A stretch of DNA of 64,000 nt from CAWGQN01 sp963824885 (GTDB lineage: Bacteria > Actinomycetota > Actinomycetes > Actinomycetales > Microbacteriaceae), in assembly GCA_963824885.1 (NCBI GenBank), contig CAWGQN010000005.1, forward strand, positions 62,001-126,000. The letters are read 5' to 3'. Below are positions 43,404-51,709 of the stretch, piece by piece (the first letter of the stretch is position 1; the number at the start of each line of letters is the position of its first letter). Both the position numbers and the translations under genes were made by a program. The notes beneath the pieces were generated by a model. The model was not told the DNA's origin. It ran no database searches and worked only from the letters and a program-made list of their open reading frames with translations.

Positions 43404-45293
43404 TCACGGTCTTCTTCGCAAACGAATTGCGGAGGTCACACCTACGATGGCGGCGCCAATTCCGGTCACAATCCCGCCCCCCGTGATCGTGTTGACGGCG
43501 TCATTTCCTGTCGCCACTAGCGGGGGTTCGGTGCGAGAGAAGAAAATCGTCTCGCGTTCGTGTCGTCGAAAGTCAGACGCGCGAGGAATGACCTGATAGC
43601 CCGTCTCATCCGGGTCTGAGCCGCCATGGTGCCAAACAAAATAGTAGTAACCGAATTGATCCGCGGGGAGGTCGAGGCACGGCGTGACAAATGTGCCGTC
43701 GCGCGACACGTGAACGGTTGCGCTCGCGATAGCGGGCCGGGTAGGCACCTCGCCCGAGTGGGGCCGCTGGGTCGCATCCGCGAGGTTAGGTGTGTCGTCG
43801 GGGGTCGGCTTATCGGGGAACGGACCGAGAAGGTCAACGGTGACCCGCACGCCGCCGCGAGCCGAGGGATTGACGTTCGTGACACTGAGCGTGTCTGCAA
43901 CACAAGCGCGATTATCGATGGTGGTGATTGCGGATGCCTCCGTCGTGATCGAGGGTGTCCACTCTGCAATAAGAACTTCGCTCGGAACGCCAAACGGCGA
44001 TTTCCAAGGTCTTCGTCGTTCGGATGAGCCAATCGATTCAACCCACGCGTATCGCCCCGGAGAAGTGATCGTGCACGAGTCTGTTGAGTAGCGACCCGGA
44101 GCTGAGACGACAGTGGTCACTCGGCACGCTCGCGGTGCGTTGATTGGCCACTCGTTCGTCACCGCGAGTTCGGCTCCAAGAAAGGGACCGAGAAGCTCGG
44201 ACACGACCTCAATCGATTGCGGAGCGAGGCTTTCGTCAACCGCCCACACGCCGAGCGTGCCGGGTTGCGCGGGCGCGGCGTCAACGTCAATCGTGTCGTG
44301 CACGCTTGTTCCCGGTCGTGCGTCGCGAGCGATTGAGGACGACGTCGATACAACGGGCTGCCAGGGAAGCGGCGACGATCGGGGGATCGTCGCAACCGAC
44401 GTGCGAATATCGACGGGTGAGTGAGATGATCGAACGAGGCGCTGACCGCCAGATGTTTCCGGGCCCAAGAGCGAGAGAGAGCGAGGATGTGGCAGTCCGT
44501 CGACGACGGTTTCCGCCGTGACGTGAACGACCGCAGTTGTCAGATCGGGAACGATGTTCGCTGGTACCCCATTCATGAGAATCGCTTCGGTGGTACCGCG
44601 CGAAAAAGTTGCGCCGCTCAGCGTGACCCGCACGGGCACGGTTCCCTCGGGTACATCGGCGTCGCCGGTGAGATGCCTCGCGCGAAGGGTCGTCACGACG
44701 GTTCCTACCGAGGCGTCGTCGGCAAGGGCAATTGATGAGTGCGCGGTCGTGTCGAGCGCGGTGCGAGCATCGACGTCCGTGCGCTGTGCGGCGGCCGCGG
44801 CGAGCACATCGTGCGCCCGCGACCCCGCTCGAGCCGCGTACCACGAGGCGCTTCGGGGGGCACCGCGAAGCCACGTCCACACGTTGAGATTCACGGCCGC
44901 GGCCGTGACATCGTCGGTCGTGTCGCCGTAAAGGCGCAAGAGGGTCGCGAGTCGCGAGTCGGCGTGAGCGTCGAGATCTCCGGTGCCAATAATCGTCGTC
45001 GCGTTCTCGTACGCGGTCTCGTGCGCCGGGGGACTCACGAAGTCAAGGCAATAGGCGTTGACCCCGCCAACTCGAAACGCACCGAGAAAACCGGCGCCGC
45101 TCCAATTCTCGTTGTGAAAACCGGGCCCGTAGAACGCGGTATCAGCCCTCGCGGCCGGAGCCATGAGGGTCGCGAGGGCCGCAAGCGCAAGAACGACACC
45201 AACTATTACCGCAATTGGCTCGCGAATGCACCCGAGGAGGTGTGCGGTTCGAGAGGGATTCGAGTTGCGGAGGGTCTTCGGGGCGGCACGCAT
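43404..45293 (-). CDS. Sortase-type cell-wall surface protein with thioester-like N-terminal domain
   Basis: 629 residues. A long signal peptide (VIVGVVLALAALATLMAPAARA) precedes a domain with FRVGGVNAYCLDFVSPP and AAAVNLNVWTWLRG. Position and spacing resemble the Cys and Gln regions of actinobacterial thioester-forming adhesin domains, but the Gln position appears to be Asn. The rest is a series of beta-rich segments. The C-terminus has PPLVATGNDA, a membrane helix and RLRRRP, a sorting signal with LVATG in place of LPXTG. It is probably wall-anchored and exposed. The ATG at 45293 has agagaaag upstream and a strong palindrome in the leader. Confidence 0.78.
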   Translation of the reverse strand: MRAAPKTLRNSNPSRTAHLLGCIREPIAVIVGVVLALAALATLMAPAARADTAFYGPGFHNENWSGAGFLGAFRVGGVNAYCLDFVSPPAHETAYENATTIIGTGDLDAHADSRLATLLRLYGDTTDDVTAAAVNLNVWTWLRGAPRSASWYAARAGSRAHDVLAAAAAQRTDVDARTALDTTAHSSIALADDASVGTVVTTLRARHLTGDADVPEGTVPVRVTLSGATFSRGTTEAILMNGVPANIVPDLTTAVVHVTAETVVDGLPHPRSLSLLGPETSGGQRLVRSSHSPVDIRTSVATIPRSSPLPWQPVVSTSSSIARDARPGTSVHDTIDVDAAPAQPGTLGVWAVDESLAPQSIEVVSELLGPFLGAELAVTNEWPINAPRACRVTTVVSAPGRYSTDSCTITSPGRYAWVESIGSSERRRPWKSPFGVPSEVLIAEWTPSITTEASAITTIDNRACVADTLSVTNVNPSARGGVRVTVDLLGPFPDKPTPDDTPNLADATQRPHSGEVPTRPAIASATVHVSRDGTFVTPCLDLPADQFGYYYFVWHHGGSDPDETGYQVIPRASDFRRHERETIFFSRTEPPLVATGNDAVNTITGGGIVTGIGAAIVGVTSAIRLRRRP

Positions 45294-45315
45294 GGGTCTG
45301 CTTTCTCTTGGTCAC

Positions 45316-45335
45316 GCCACCGCACGTGCGGTGGC
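45316..45335. promoter_or_regulatory. 20-base perfect palindrome in the leader of the surface-protein gene
   Basis: The block gccaccgcacgtgcggtggc is its own reverse complement. It is flanked by cttgg and ccaag, which also pair. It lies 23 bases upstream of the minus-strand ATG. It could be an operator or a leader hairpin. Confidence 0.55.
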
Positions 45336-45458
45336 ACGGCCAAGAAAACCCGGTTTCGACGGCCGGCACGCGCGCTCACGGGATAGCCGTGGAGAAACCG
45401 GCACCCCTAACCCGTGTGAATGCCATGGGTGACCGCGTGTGCGCGAAGCGCCACGGTG

Positions 45459-45482
45459 GAGGTGTCGCGCGCGCGACACCTC
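45459..45482 (-). terminator. 24-base palindrome after the aldo/keto reductase gene
   Basis: A perfect inverted repeat gaggtgtcgcgc / gcgcgacacctc directly downstream of the reductase stop (45490) on the minus strand. It is consistent with a terminator, although no T-run follows. Confidence 0.6.
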
Positions 45483-45489
45483 GCGCGGG

Positions 45490-46290
45490 TTAGTTCACGT
45501 CGTCGGGATTCGCGCCGGTCCGTCTGTCGCTGGCCAGTGCGGCAATGAGTCTGTGGTCGGCAGCGTCAAGAGCGAAATCGAACACATCGAAGTTTTCCCG
45601 GATTCGCTCGGGGTTGGCCGACTTGGGGATGACCACGCTCCCTCGGTCGAGGTGCCACCGAATGACGATCTGCGCGGGCGTAACGGCGTGTTTCTCGGCA
45701 ATCGATGCGAGAGTCCCGTTGTCAAGTAGTCGACCGCGCGCAAGCGGGGACCACGCTTCGGTCAGGATTCCGTGGGCCGAGTTAAATGCTCGTAATTCGT
45801 CTTGAGGAAGCCACGGGTGAATTTCAATTTGATTGATCGCGGGCACGTGGGTCGCTTCGGTGAGGAGACGTTCGAGGTGAGCAATACTGAAATTGCTCAC
45901 GCCAATCGACCGAACGGTACCCCGTTCTTGAATCGTCTCAAGGGCCAGATAGGTCTCAACGAAGAGATTGCGATCAGGAGCGGGCCAGTGGATGAGATAC
46001 AAATCGAGGTAGTCGAGTCCGAGCCGGTCGAGACTTGCATCAAACGCGCGAAGCGTTGCCTCGTAACCGTGGTCGTCGTTCCAGACTTTGGATGTCACGA
46101 AAATTTCGTCGCGCGCGAGACCCGATTGGGTGAGCGCTTCGCCCACTTGGCGTTCGTTTCCGTACAGAGCAGCGGTATCGACGTGTCGGTATCCGCATTC
46201 GAGTGCGGAACGAACGGCACCCGCCGTGTGTGCCGGGGGGATCTTGTAGACACCAATCCCGAGCTGCGGAATTGTGTGGCCGTCGTTCAT
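45490..46290 (-). CDS. Aldo/keto reductase
   Basis: A TIM-barrel NADPH oxidoreductase of 266 residues. It shows the family's MNDGHTIPQLGIGVYKI start, catalytic Asp/Tyr region GYRHVDTAALYGNERQVGEAL, VTSKVWNDDHGYE, YLDLYLIHWP with the active-site His, VRSIGVSNFS, NQIEIHPWLPQ and the cofactor motif VVIPKSANPERIREN. Natural substrate unknown; relatives reduce 2,5-diketo-gluconate and other carbonyls. The frame is open to 46494, but ATG 46290 gives the standard length. It follows the MFS gene by 52 bases in the same direction. Confidence 0.92.
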   Translation of the reverse strand: MNDGHTIPQLGIGVYKIPPAHTAGAVRSALECGYRHVDTAALYGNERQVGEALTQSGLARDEIFVTSKVWNDDHGYEATLRAFDASLDRLGLDYLDLYLIHWPAPDRNLFVETYLALETIQERGTVRSIGVSNFSIAHLERLLTEATHVPAINQIEIHPWLPQDELRAFNSAHGILTEAWSPLARGRLLDNGTLASIAEKHAVTPAQIVIRWHLDRGSVVIPKSANPERIRENFDVFDFALDAADHRLIAALASDRRTGANPDDVN

Positions 46291-46342
46291 GGTTAACCGA
46301 GGGAGAAGAAGCCATGGAGCGATTCTCGCACGGCGTTTCGGA

Positions 46343-47554
46343 TCACGTCGGCGTGGCGGGAAGAGACTCGGTGTCGGCAATCGGGCTGACGGGACGAAGG
46401 CGGAGGTCCGGGTGCCACCCCCTGCCAAAAACCGGAACCGCGAGTCCGACGGCTGCGAACGCTCCTGCGACCCAAAACGCTCCAATCGGGCCATTCGAAT
46501 CGATCACGAATCCCGCGAGGGACGAGCCGAGCGCGCCTCCGATGAGTTGGCCGGTTCCCACCCAACCGTGTGCTTCTGCCGTGTTCTTGAAGGGAACAGT
46601 CGCGGACACGATCGCGAAGAGAATCGATAGGGCGGGTGCCATGCCAACGCCGGCAACCATGAGGGTACCGAGAAGCCACCAAAAATTGTTGGATCCCGCG
46701 CTCGCGAGAGCGATACCGAGGAAAACGATGAACATTCGGCGGGCGAGCGCCCACGGCCCGATCGGAGCGTGACCCACCGCGAGGCCACTGACGAGAGACG
46801 CAAGCGCAATGCTCGCAAGAATAATTCCCGCGTTCATGCTCGCGAGCGAAAACGTCGCGACAACTCCCGCTTCCATCGCTGAAATCGTTCCGATGAGCAC
46901 GAATCCGACGGTCGTGGCAAGGAGGACCGACGGTGTGCCCAAAACAGCTCCGAATCGATGTGAGCTGCGGGGAATGGCGGTGTTGCCAACCTCGGGCAAC
47001 GCGGTAAACCAAATTCCGCCGCCAAGCAGAATGACGACCGAGAGCACGAGTCCCCACGCGGTTCCCACTTGCGTCGAAACAAAAGCAACGATGATGGGTC
47101 CAGATATCCAGATTATTTCCTGCAACGACGCGTCGAGAGAAAAGAGCGGCGTCAGTTGTTTCGCGTTCACGATCGTCGGGTAGATCGTGCGCACGGCCGG
47201 TTGAATGGGTGGCGTGCTTAGTCCAGCAATAGCGGCAATAACCATTGTGACGGGGATTGGCATGTCGCGCGCGGCGATCAACGCGACGGAGGTCGAGCAG
47301 ATCACGAGCGTCATCGCGAGAACGGGACGGATTCCCCACACTCCCATGAGGCGACTCGTTAGTGGCCCGGCGACGGCTTGTCCGATTCCCAATGCGCCGA
47401 GAACGAGGCCGGCCGCACCATACGAATCGTGCGTGCGTTCAATGTGAAGGAGGAACGCGAGATAGAGCATTCCGTAGGGCATTCTGGCGACCAGTTGAGC
47501 GGCAACAATTCGCGCGACTCCGCGTGTTTTCAGGAGGCTCCTGTAACTGGTCAC
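46343..47554 (-). CDS. MFS transporter
   Basis: 403 residues, twelve hydrophobic helices, beginning TSYRSLLKTRGVARIVAAQLVARMPYGML. That N-terminus and RPVLAMTLVICS fit actinobacterial exporters of the major facilitator superfamily. Cargo unknown. I chose GTG 47554 because it gives the usual short N-terminus before helix 1 and lies nine bases after a -10-like TACACT. The upstream extension to 47722 is Cys/Arg-rich and unlike a transporter. Confidence 0.85.
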   Translation of the reverse strand: MTSYRSLLKTRGVARIVAAQLVARMPYGMLYLAFLLHIERTHDSYGAAGLVLGALGIGQAVAGPLTSRLMGVWGIRPVLAMTLVICSTSVALIAARDMPIPVTMVIAAIAGLSTPPIQPAVRTIYPTIVNAKQLTPLFSLDASLQEIIWISGPIIVAFVSTQVGTAWGLVLSVVILLGGGIWFTALPEVGNTAIPRSSHRFGAVLGTPSVLLATTVGFVLIGTISAMEAGVVATFSLASMNAGIILASIALASLVSGLAVGHAPIGPWALARRMFIVFLGIALASAGSNNFWWLLGTLMVAGVGMAPALSILFAIVSATVPFKNTAEAHGWVGTGQLIGGALGSSLAGFVIDSNGPIGAFWVAGAFAAVGLAVPVFGRGWHPDLRLRPVSPIADTESLPATPT

Positions 47555-47563
47555 AATCGCCCG

Positions 47564-47569
47564 AGTGTA
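47564..47569 (-). promoter_or_regulatory. -10 box of the MFS gene, short leader
   Basis: On the minus strand TACACT is followed by nine bases and GTG 47554. There is no ribosome site. Confidence 0.45.
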
Positions 47570-47713
47570 CCAGGCACGCGTCTGTGGCGGCGGGCACGAA
47601 CGCCGTCGAGCGGGCACGCATGAGTCTCGGATGGCGTGCTCGTCAATTGTGTCAGTAGTCGAGCGTAAGATGCCAATGAGGACGGGGGTGTGATTGCAGA
47701 CAAGGCGACACGC

Positions 47714-47729
47714 CCACAACATCTTGGGT
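47714..47729 (+). promoter_or_regulatory. NrdR-like box 1
   Basis: CCACAACATCTTGGGT matches the consensus ACACAAWATNTTGTGT at about 13 of 16 positions by eye. Its spacing to box 2 is 32 bases start to start, the normal three-turn spacing of paired NrdR boxes. Confidence 0.6.
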
Positions 47730-47757
47730 TGGCGCGGTCGTTCGGACCCGCTATATA
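47729..47757 (+). promoter_or_regulatory. nrdAB promoter (-35/-10)
   Basis: A -35 TTGGCG (47729-47734) and -10 TATATA (47752-47757) with the optimal 17-base spacer. Both boxes overlap the NrdR-like sites, so NrdR bound there would block polymerase. Confidence 0.65.
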
Positions 47758-47761
47758 GTGG
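47746..47761 (+). promoter_or_regulatory. NrdR-like box 2
   Basis: ACCCGCTATATAGTGG covers the -10 region and is nearly palindromic in its core (CTATATAG). The match to consensus is weaker than box 1, but spacing and position support it. Confidence 0.5.
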
Positions 47762-47765
47762 TTTT

Positions 47766-47799
47766 GCCCGGAACGGGGACGTGAAGGTTCCGTCCGGGC
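47766..47799 (+). promoter_or_regulatory. Leader hairpin of nrdAB
   Basis: gcccgga-a-cgg pairs with ccg-tccgggc (ten pairs, one bulged A) around a 13-base loop shortly after the predicted transcription start. It may stabilise the mRNA or act in attenuation. Confidence 0.45.
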
Positions 47800-47893
47800 G
47801 AAAAGTGAAGGTCGTTAGGGTTTAGGGTGTGGGACCCAATAAATTTTGGTCGTTTTCGCTGCCCTCGTCGGGCGGCAGTAGGTGAGGCACGAA

Positions 47894-50389
47894 GTGACGA
47901 TAACGGTAGTGAAGCGAAACGGCGAGCGAGAACCATACGATGCGAACAAGATCAATCTCGCGATTGAGAATGCAACGCACGGTCTCGACGACACCATCAC
48001 GTGGGTCACGCAAATCGCGTCCGAGCTTGAGCTGACGTTATTCGACGGCATCACGACGCAACAACTGGACGAAGCTGTTATTCAGGTCGCCCTCCAGAAC
48101 GTCAAAGACGATCCCGCGTTCGACACGGTTGCCGCGCGCTTGTTCCTCAAGACCATTTACAAGCGTGTCCTCGGTGACTATGAGAGTGCTGCGGACCTCA
48201 AAGATCTGCACGCGCGCCATTTTCGAGCGTACATTGAACGAGGGGTTCGAGAAGACCTGCTCGATCCACGTTTTCCGTCGACGTTCGATCTCGACGCGCT
48301 CGCAGCCGCGCTCGAACCCGCTCACGATGAGCTGCTCAAATACATTGGCGTCGTCACGCTCAACAATCGGTACGGCATCAAGGCGCGCAACGGCGATTCC
48401 CTGGAAGTTCCCCAATTTTTTTGGATGCGAATCGCAATGGGTCTTTCCCTGAATGAGACCAATCCCTCGGCGGCAGCCCTCGAGTTCTACGCGAAAATGT
48501 CGTGCCTCGACTATCTCGCGGCCGGCTCAACTCTCGTCAACGCGGGAACGAAGTTTCCTCAGTTGTCGAACTGTTTCGTCCTCGAGATGCACGATGACAT
48601 CGAACACATTGCCAAATCCATTCGCGACGTGATGTGGCTCACCAAGGGAACCGGCGGAATCGGTCTCGCGGTCACGAAGCTGCGCGCTCAAGGGTCGCCG
48701 ATTCGTTCGAATAACACGACGTCAACCGGACCGATTCCGTTCATGCACACGGTCGATTCGGTTCTTCGGGCCGTGAGTCGCGGCGGCAAGAAGTTTGGAG
48801 CGCTCTGCTTCTACATGGAGAATTGGCATCTCGATTTTGCTGAGTTCCTCGATTTGCGCCAGAACTCGGGTGACCCGTATCGCCGCACTCGCACGGCGAA
48901 CACGGCGGTGTGGATTAGCGACGAGTTTATGAAGCGCGTACAAAACGACGACGATTGGTACCTTTTCGATCCACTCGAAGTGGGCGATCTCAATGAGCTA
49001 TATGGAAAAGCATTTTCCGAGCGCTACGGTTACTACGTAGCCGAGGCCGAGGCGGGTCGGCTCCACATGTTTAAGAAGACGACTGCTCGCGAGCAATTCA
49101 AGTCGATTCTCATGTCGCTTCAGACGACCAGTCACCCGTGGTTGACGTGGAAAGACACGATAAACAACCGCGCGCTCAACAACAACACGGGGACGATTCA
49201 CTTGTCTAACCTGTGCACCGAAATTACACTCCCTCAAGATCGAGAAAACGTATCGGTGTGCAATCTCGCGTCGATCAACCTGTCGCGACACCTCGAGAGC
49301 GGCACGTTCAATTGGGCCAGGCTCGAGCACAGTGCGAGATTGGCCGTGCGTCAGCTCGACAATCTCATTGATATCACCGAGTCCTCGGTATCGGAGGCCG
49401 ATCACTCCAATACGCACAATCGAGCAATCGGCGTGGGAGTCATGGGCTTCACCGATGTCGTCGAAGTGCTCGGGTTGAGCTATGAAAGCGAAGAGGCATA
49501 TGACCTCATTGATGAAATTATGGAGCGAGTTTCATACGCCGCAATTGACGAGTCCGCCGAACTGGCTCAATCTCGTGGAAGCTACCCGAATTTTCACGGG
49601 TCGCGGTGGTCGCACGGCCTCGTGCCATTCGACAGTATTGCGTTGACCGAAGAGGATCGGGGAGTCCCCGTGACGGTCAATCGCACGACCCGGCTCGATT
49701 GGGATTTTCTCCGTGCCAAGGTTCGAGGCGGAATGCGTAATGCGACCCTGATGGCAATCGCGCCCACTGCCTCGATTGGTCTCGTGGCGGGTACGACGCC
49801 GGGTCTCGACCCGCAGTTCTCTCAAATCTTTAGTCGAGCAACGTCGTCGGGAAAATTCCTCGAGGTCAACCGAAATCTTGTGGGCGATTTGCAAAAGCTG
49901 GGCCTGTGGGAACAGGTTCGCGAGTCAATCTTGCGCAGCCAGGGTGACGTTCAGCACATTAGTGAAATTCCTGAAACGATTAGGGCCACGTATAAGACGA
50001 GCTTTCAGCTCTCGCCGTACGCCTTCTTGGAGGTCGCAGCGCGAGCGCAGAAATGGATTGATCAGGCAATTAGCCGCAACATGTATCTTGAAACCCGAAA
50101 TCTCGGCGACATGATGGAAATCTATTTCGCGGCGTGGGAGCGCGGAGTGAAGACAACCTATTATCTTCACGTGAAGCCGCGTCACACTGCGGAGCAGTCG
50201 ACGGTACGGGTGAACAAATCCGAGACCATTGGTCGGAGTGCGCAATCGAGGGGATTTGGTTTTGGGCGAGGAACCGGGCCCGCAGCGGCGTCACCGGCTG
50301 TTTCGGTGGGTGCCGGGTCGTCAGCGCCGTCGGGCACATCGGGTCGTGCCGGGTTTGGATTCGCGGGAGCGTCAGAGGGGGAAAAATAG
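47894..50389 (+). CDS. nrdA: Ribonucleotide reductase class I large subunit; redox tail displaced by a stop
   Basis: 831 residues as read. An N-terminal ATP-cone (VVKRNGEREPYDANKINLAI) senses ATP/dATP. The barrel has LSNCFVLEM, the NLCTEI triad (Asn, Cys, Glu), VCNLASINLS and the radical-transfer pair in VKTTYYLHVKPR. NrdA must end in a redox CxxC. Here the frame stops at TAG 50387 after a Gly/Ala/Ser-rich stretch and EGEK. The -1 frame after the G5A5 run (50377-50386) encodes ...DPMDEHECDSCQ to a stop at 50454. Recoding, mutation or an indel error are all possible. GTG 47894 follows AGGTGAGG with six bases; GTG 47882 is an alternative. Confidence 0.93.
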   Translation: MTITVVKRNGEREPYDANKINLAIENATHGLDDTITWVTQIASELELTLFDGITTQQLDEAVIQVALQNVKDDPAFDTVAARLFLKTIYKRVLGDYESAADLKDLHARHFRAYIERGVREDLLDPRFPSTFDLDALAAALEPAHDELLKYIGVVTLNNRYGIKARNGDSLEVPQFFWMRIAMGLSLNETNPSAAALEFYAKMSCLDYLAAGSTLVNAGTKFPQLSNCFVLEMHDDIEHIAKSIRDVMWLTKGTGGIGLAVTKLRAQGSPIRSNNTTSTGPIPFMHTVDSVLRAVSRGGKKFGALCFYMENWHLDFAEFLDLRQNSGDPYRRTRTANTAVWISDEFMKRVQNDDDWYLFDPLEVGDLNELYGKAFSERYGYYVAEAEAGRLHMFKKTTAREQFKSILMSLQTTSHPWLTWKDTINNRALNNNTGTIHLSNLCTEITLPQDRENVSVCNLASINLSRHLESGTFNWARLEHSARLAVRQLDNLIDITESSVSEADHSNTHNRAIGVGVMGFTDVVEVLGLSYESEEAYDLIDEIMERVSYAAIDESAELAQSRGSYPNFHGSRWSHGLVPFDSIALTEEDRGVPVTVNRTTRLDWDFLRAKVRGGMRNATLMAIAPTASIGLVAGTTPGLDPQFSQIFSRATSSGKFLEVNRNLVGDLQKLGLWEQVRESILRSQGDVQHISEIPETIRATYKTSFQLSPYAFLEVAARAQKWIDQAISRNMYLETRNLGDMMEIYFAAWERGVKTTYYLHVKPRHTAEQSTVRVNKSETIGRSAQSRGFGFGRGTGPAAASPAVSVGAGSSAPSGTSGRAGFGFAGASEGEK

Positions 50390-50454
50390 TGGACGACGAA
50401 CTCATCGTTCCCGTCGATCCGATGGACGAACACGAGTGCGATTCGTGCCAGTAG
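50377..50454 (+). other. Displaced nrdA C-terminal tail in the -1 frame (CDSC redox motif)
   Basis: A G5A5TAG run ends the annotated nrdA frame. Slipping back one base on the AAA codon at 50384-50386 lets reading continue as ata gtg gac gac ... to a stop at 50452-50454, with the terminal text DPMDEHECDSCQ. A CxxC-Gln end is what NrdA needs for reduction by thioredoxin or NrdH. Confidence 0.8.
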
Positions 50455-50542
50455 CCGTTGACACGCGACGATAGACGCACCGGAACGGCACGAATCAGGC
50501 GAACGCCTCATCTTAACGACAACAATTATTGAGGAGCGAAAT

Positions 50543-51565
50543 ATGCCGATCTTGGGCACTGGAATTGCAGAAGGCCTTCTGCTCAAGCCGGTCACGTACC
50601 AGTGGGCGATGGATTTATACGATCAGGCCGTTGCCAACACGTGGTTTCCGAACGAAATACAGCTCGGCGAAGATATTGCCGACTTCAAGAAGATGACCGA
50701 CGAAGAACGCCACGCGATCACGTTTTTGATGAGTTATTTCAATCCCAACGAATTGCTCGTCAACAAAGCGCTCGCATTTGGCGTCTATCCCTATATCAAT
50801 GCGCCCGAGGCCCACCTTTATCTCGCAAAGCAAATGTGGGAAGAAGCAAACCACTGTATGTCGTTTGAGTATGTACTCGAGACGTTCCCGATCGACCGCA
50901 ACGAGGCGTATAACTCGCACATCGACGTGGCGTCCATGGCGCGAAAAGAAGAGTTCGAGGTGCGGTTCATTAAGCGCATGACGGAAGACACTCTCGACAT
51001 TACGACGACCGCGGGCAAGCAAGATTTTATTCGCAATCTCGTCGCGTATAACGTCATTCTCGAGGGGATCTGGTTCTATTCGGGCTTCATGGTCGCGCTA
51101 AGTTTTCGGCAACGAAACCTGCTTCGCAACTTTGGCTCACTCATGGATTGGGTCGTGCGCGACGAGTCGTTGCATCTCAAATTTGGGATCAACTTGATTT
51201 TGACGGTGCTCGACGAGAACTCCGATCTGCAGACGCCCGAGTTTGCCGCCGAGATCCGACAAATGATTCTCGACGCGGTTGAGATCGAGGCAGACTACAA
51301 CCGCGATCTCTTGCCCGGCGGGATCCTCGGACTCAACGCCAGTTACATCAACCAATACGTGCGGTTTCTGGCCGACCGCCGGCTCGAAGAACTCGGTTTC
51401 GAGCCCGAGTATCGAGTGTCGAATCCCGCCAAGTGGATGGCCGCGGCGAACGACACTCTCCAACTTGTCAATTTTTTCGAATCGACTAATACGTCATACG
51501 AATCGAACGCATCGGCCACAACGTCGCCTGGCGGTCGACGGGCCACGAACGAAAAAGAAGAATGA
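50543..51565 (+). CDS. nrdB: Ribonucleotide reductase small subunit, class Ic type (Mn/Fe, no radical tyrosine)
   Basis: 340 residues. Metal ligands can be read as Glu70 (FNPNELL), Glu101 and His104 (EEANH), Glu174 (ILEGIW), Glu208 and His211 (RDESLH). The residue four after His104, which is the radical Tyr in class Ia/Ib, is Phe108. Glu in the first ligand position plus Phe at the radical site, with identical spacing to Chlamydia NrdB (Glu89, Glu120, His123, Phe127), define class Ic enzymes, which use a Mn(IV)/Fe(III) centre. The C-terminal segment LVNFFESTNTSYE is the NrdA-binding tail, followed by ~20 extra residues. Ribosome site gaggagcgaaat. Confidence 0.94.
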   Translation: MPILGTGIAEGLLLKPVTYQWAMDLYDQAVANTWFPNEIQLGEDIADFKKMTDEERHAITFLMSYFNPNELLVNKALAFGVYPYINAPEAHLYLAKQMWEEANHCMSFEYVLETFPIDRNEAYNSHIDVASMARKEEFEVRFIKRMTEDTLDITTTAGKQDFIRNLVAYNVILEGIWFYSGFMVALSFRQRNLLRNFGSLMDWVVRDESLHLKFGINLILTVLDENSDLQTPEFAAEIRQMILDAVEIEADYNRDLLPGGILGLNASYINQYVRFLADRRLEELGFEPEYRVSNPAKWMAAANDTLQLVNFFESTNTSYESNASATTSPGGRRATNEKEE

Positions 51566-51709
51566 TCCGAGAAAAAAGCTACCTTCGATAGCGTTCGACC
51601 GTCCGCGCCGCTAGCATTGGCTTAATTTGCCGTGACGAATCTGCTGCTCAATGAGCCGCACAATCTTTCGCGCGACGGTGTCCGAAAAAACGGGGGTTAG
51701 CGGACGAAT

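Larger units (their letters stand above)
47555..47893. other. Divergent regulatory region of MFS gene and nrdAB
   Basis: 339 bases without a gene. It contains, left to right, the MFS -10, tandem NrdR-like boxes over the nrd promoter, a stable leader hairpin, about 80 bases with no recognised element, and the nrdA ribosome site AGGTGAGG (47880-47887). Confidence 0.6.

Noticed and set aside
50134..50454. An independent 106-codon gene after nrdA.
   Set aside because: Only its last ~21 codons make sense, as the displaced NrdA tail. The rest is nrdA in another frame.
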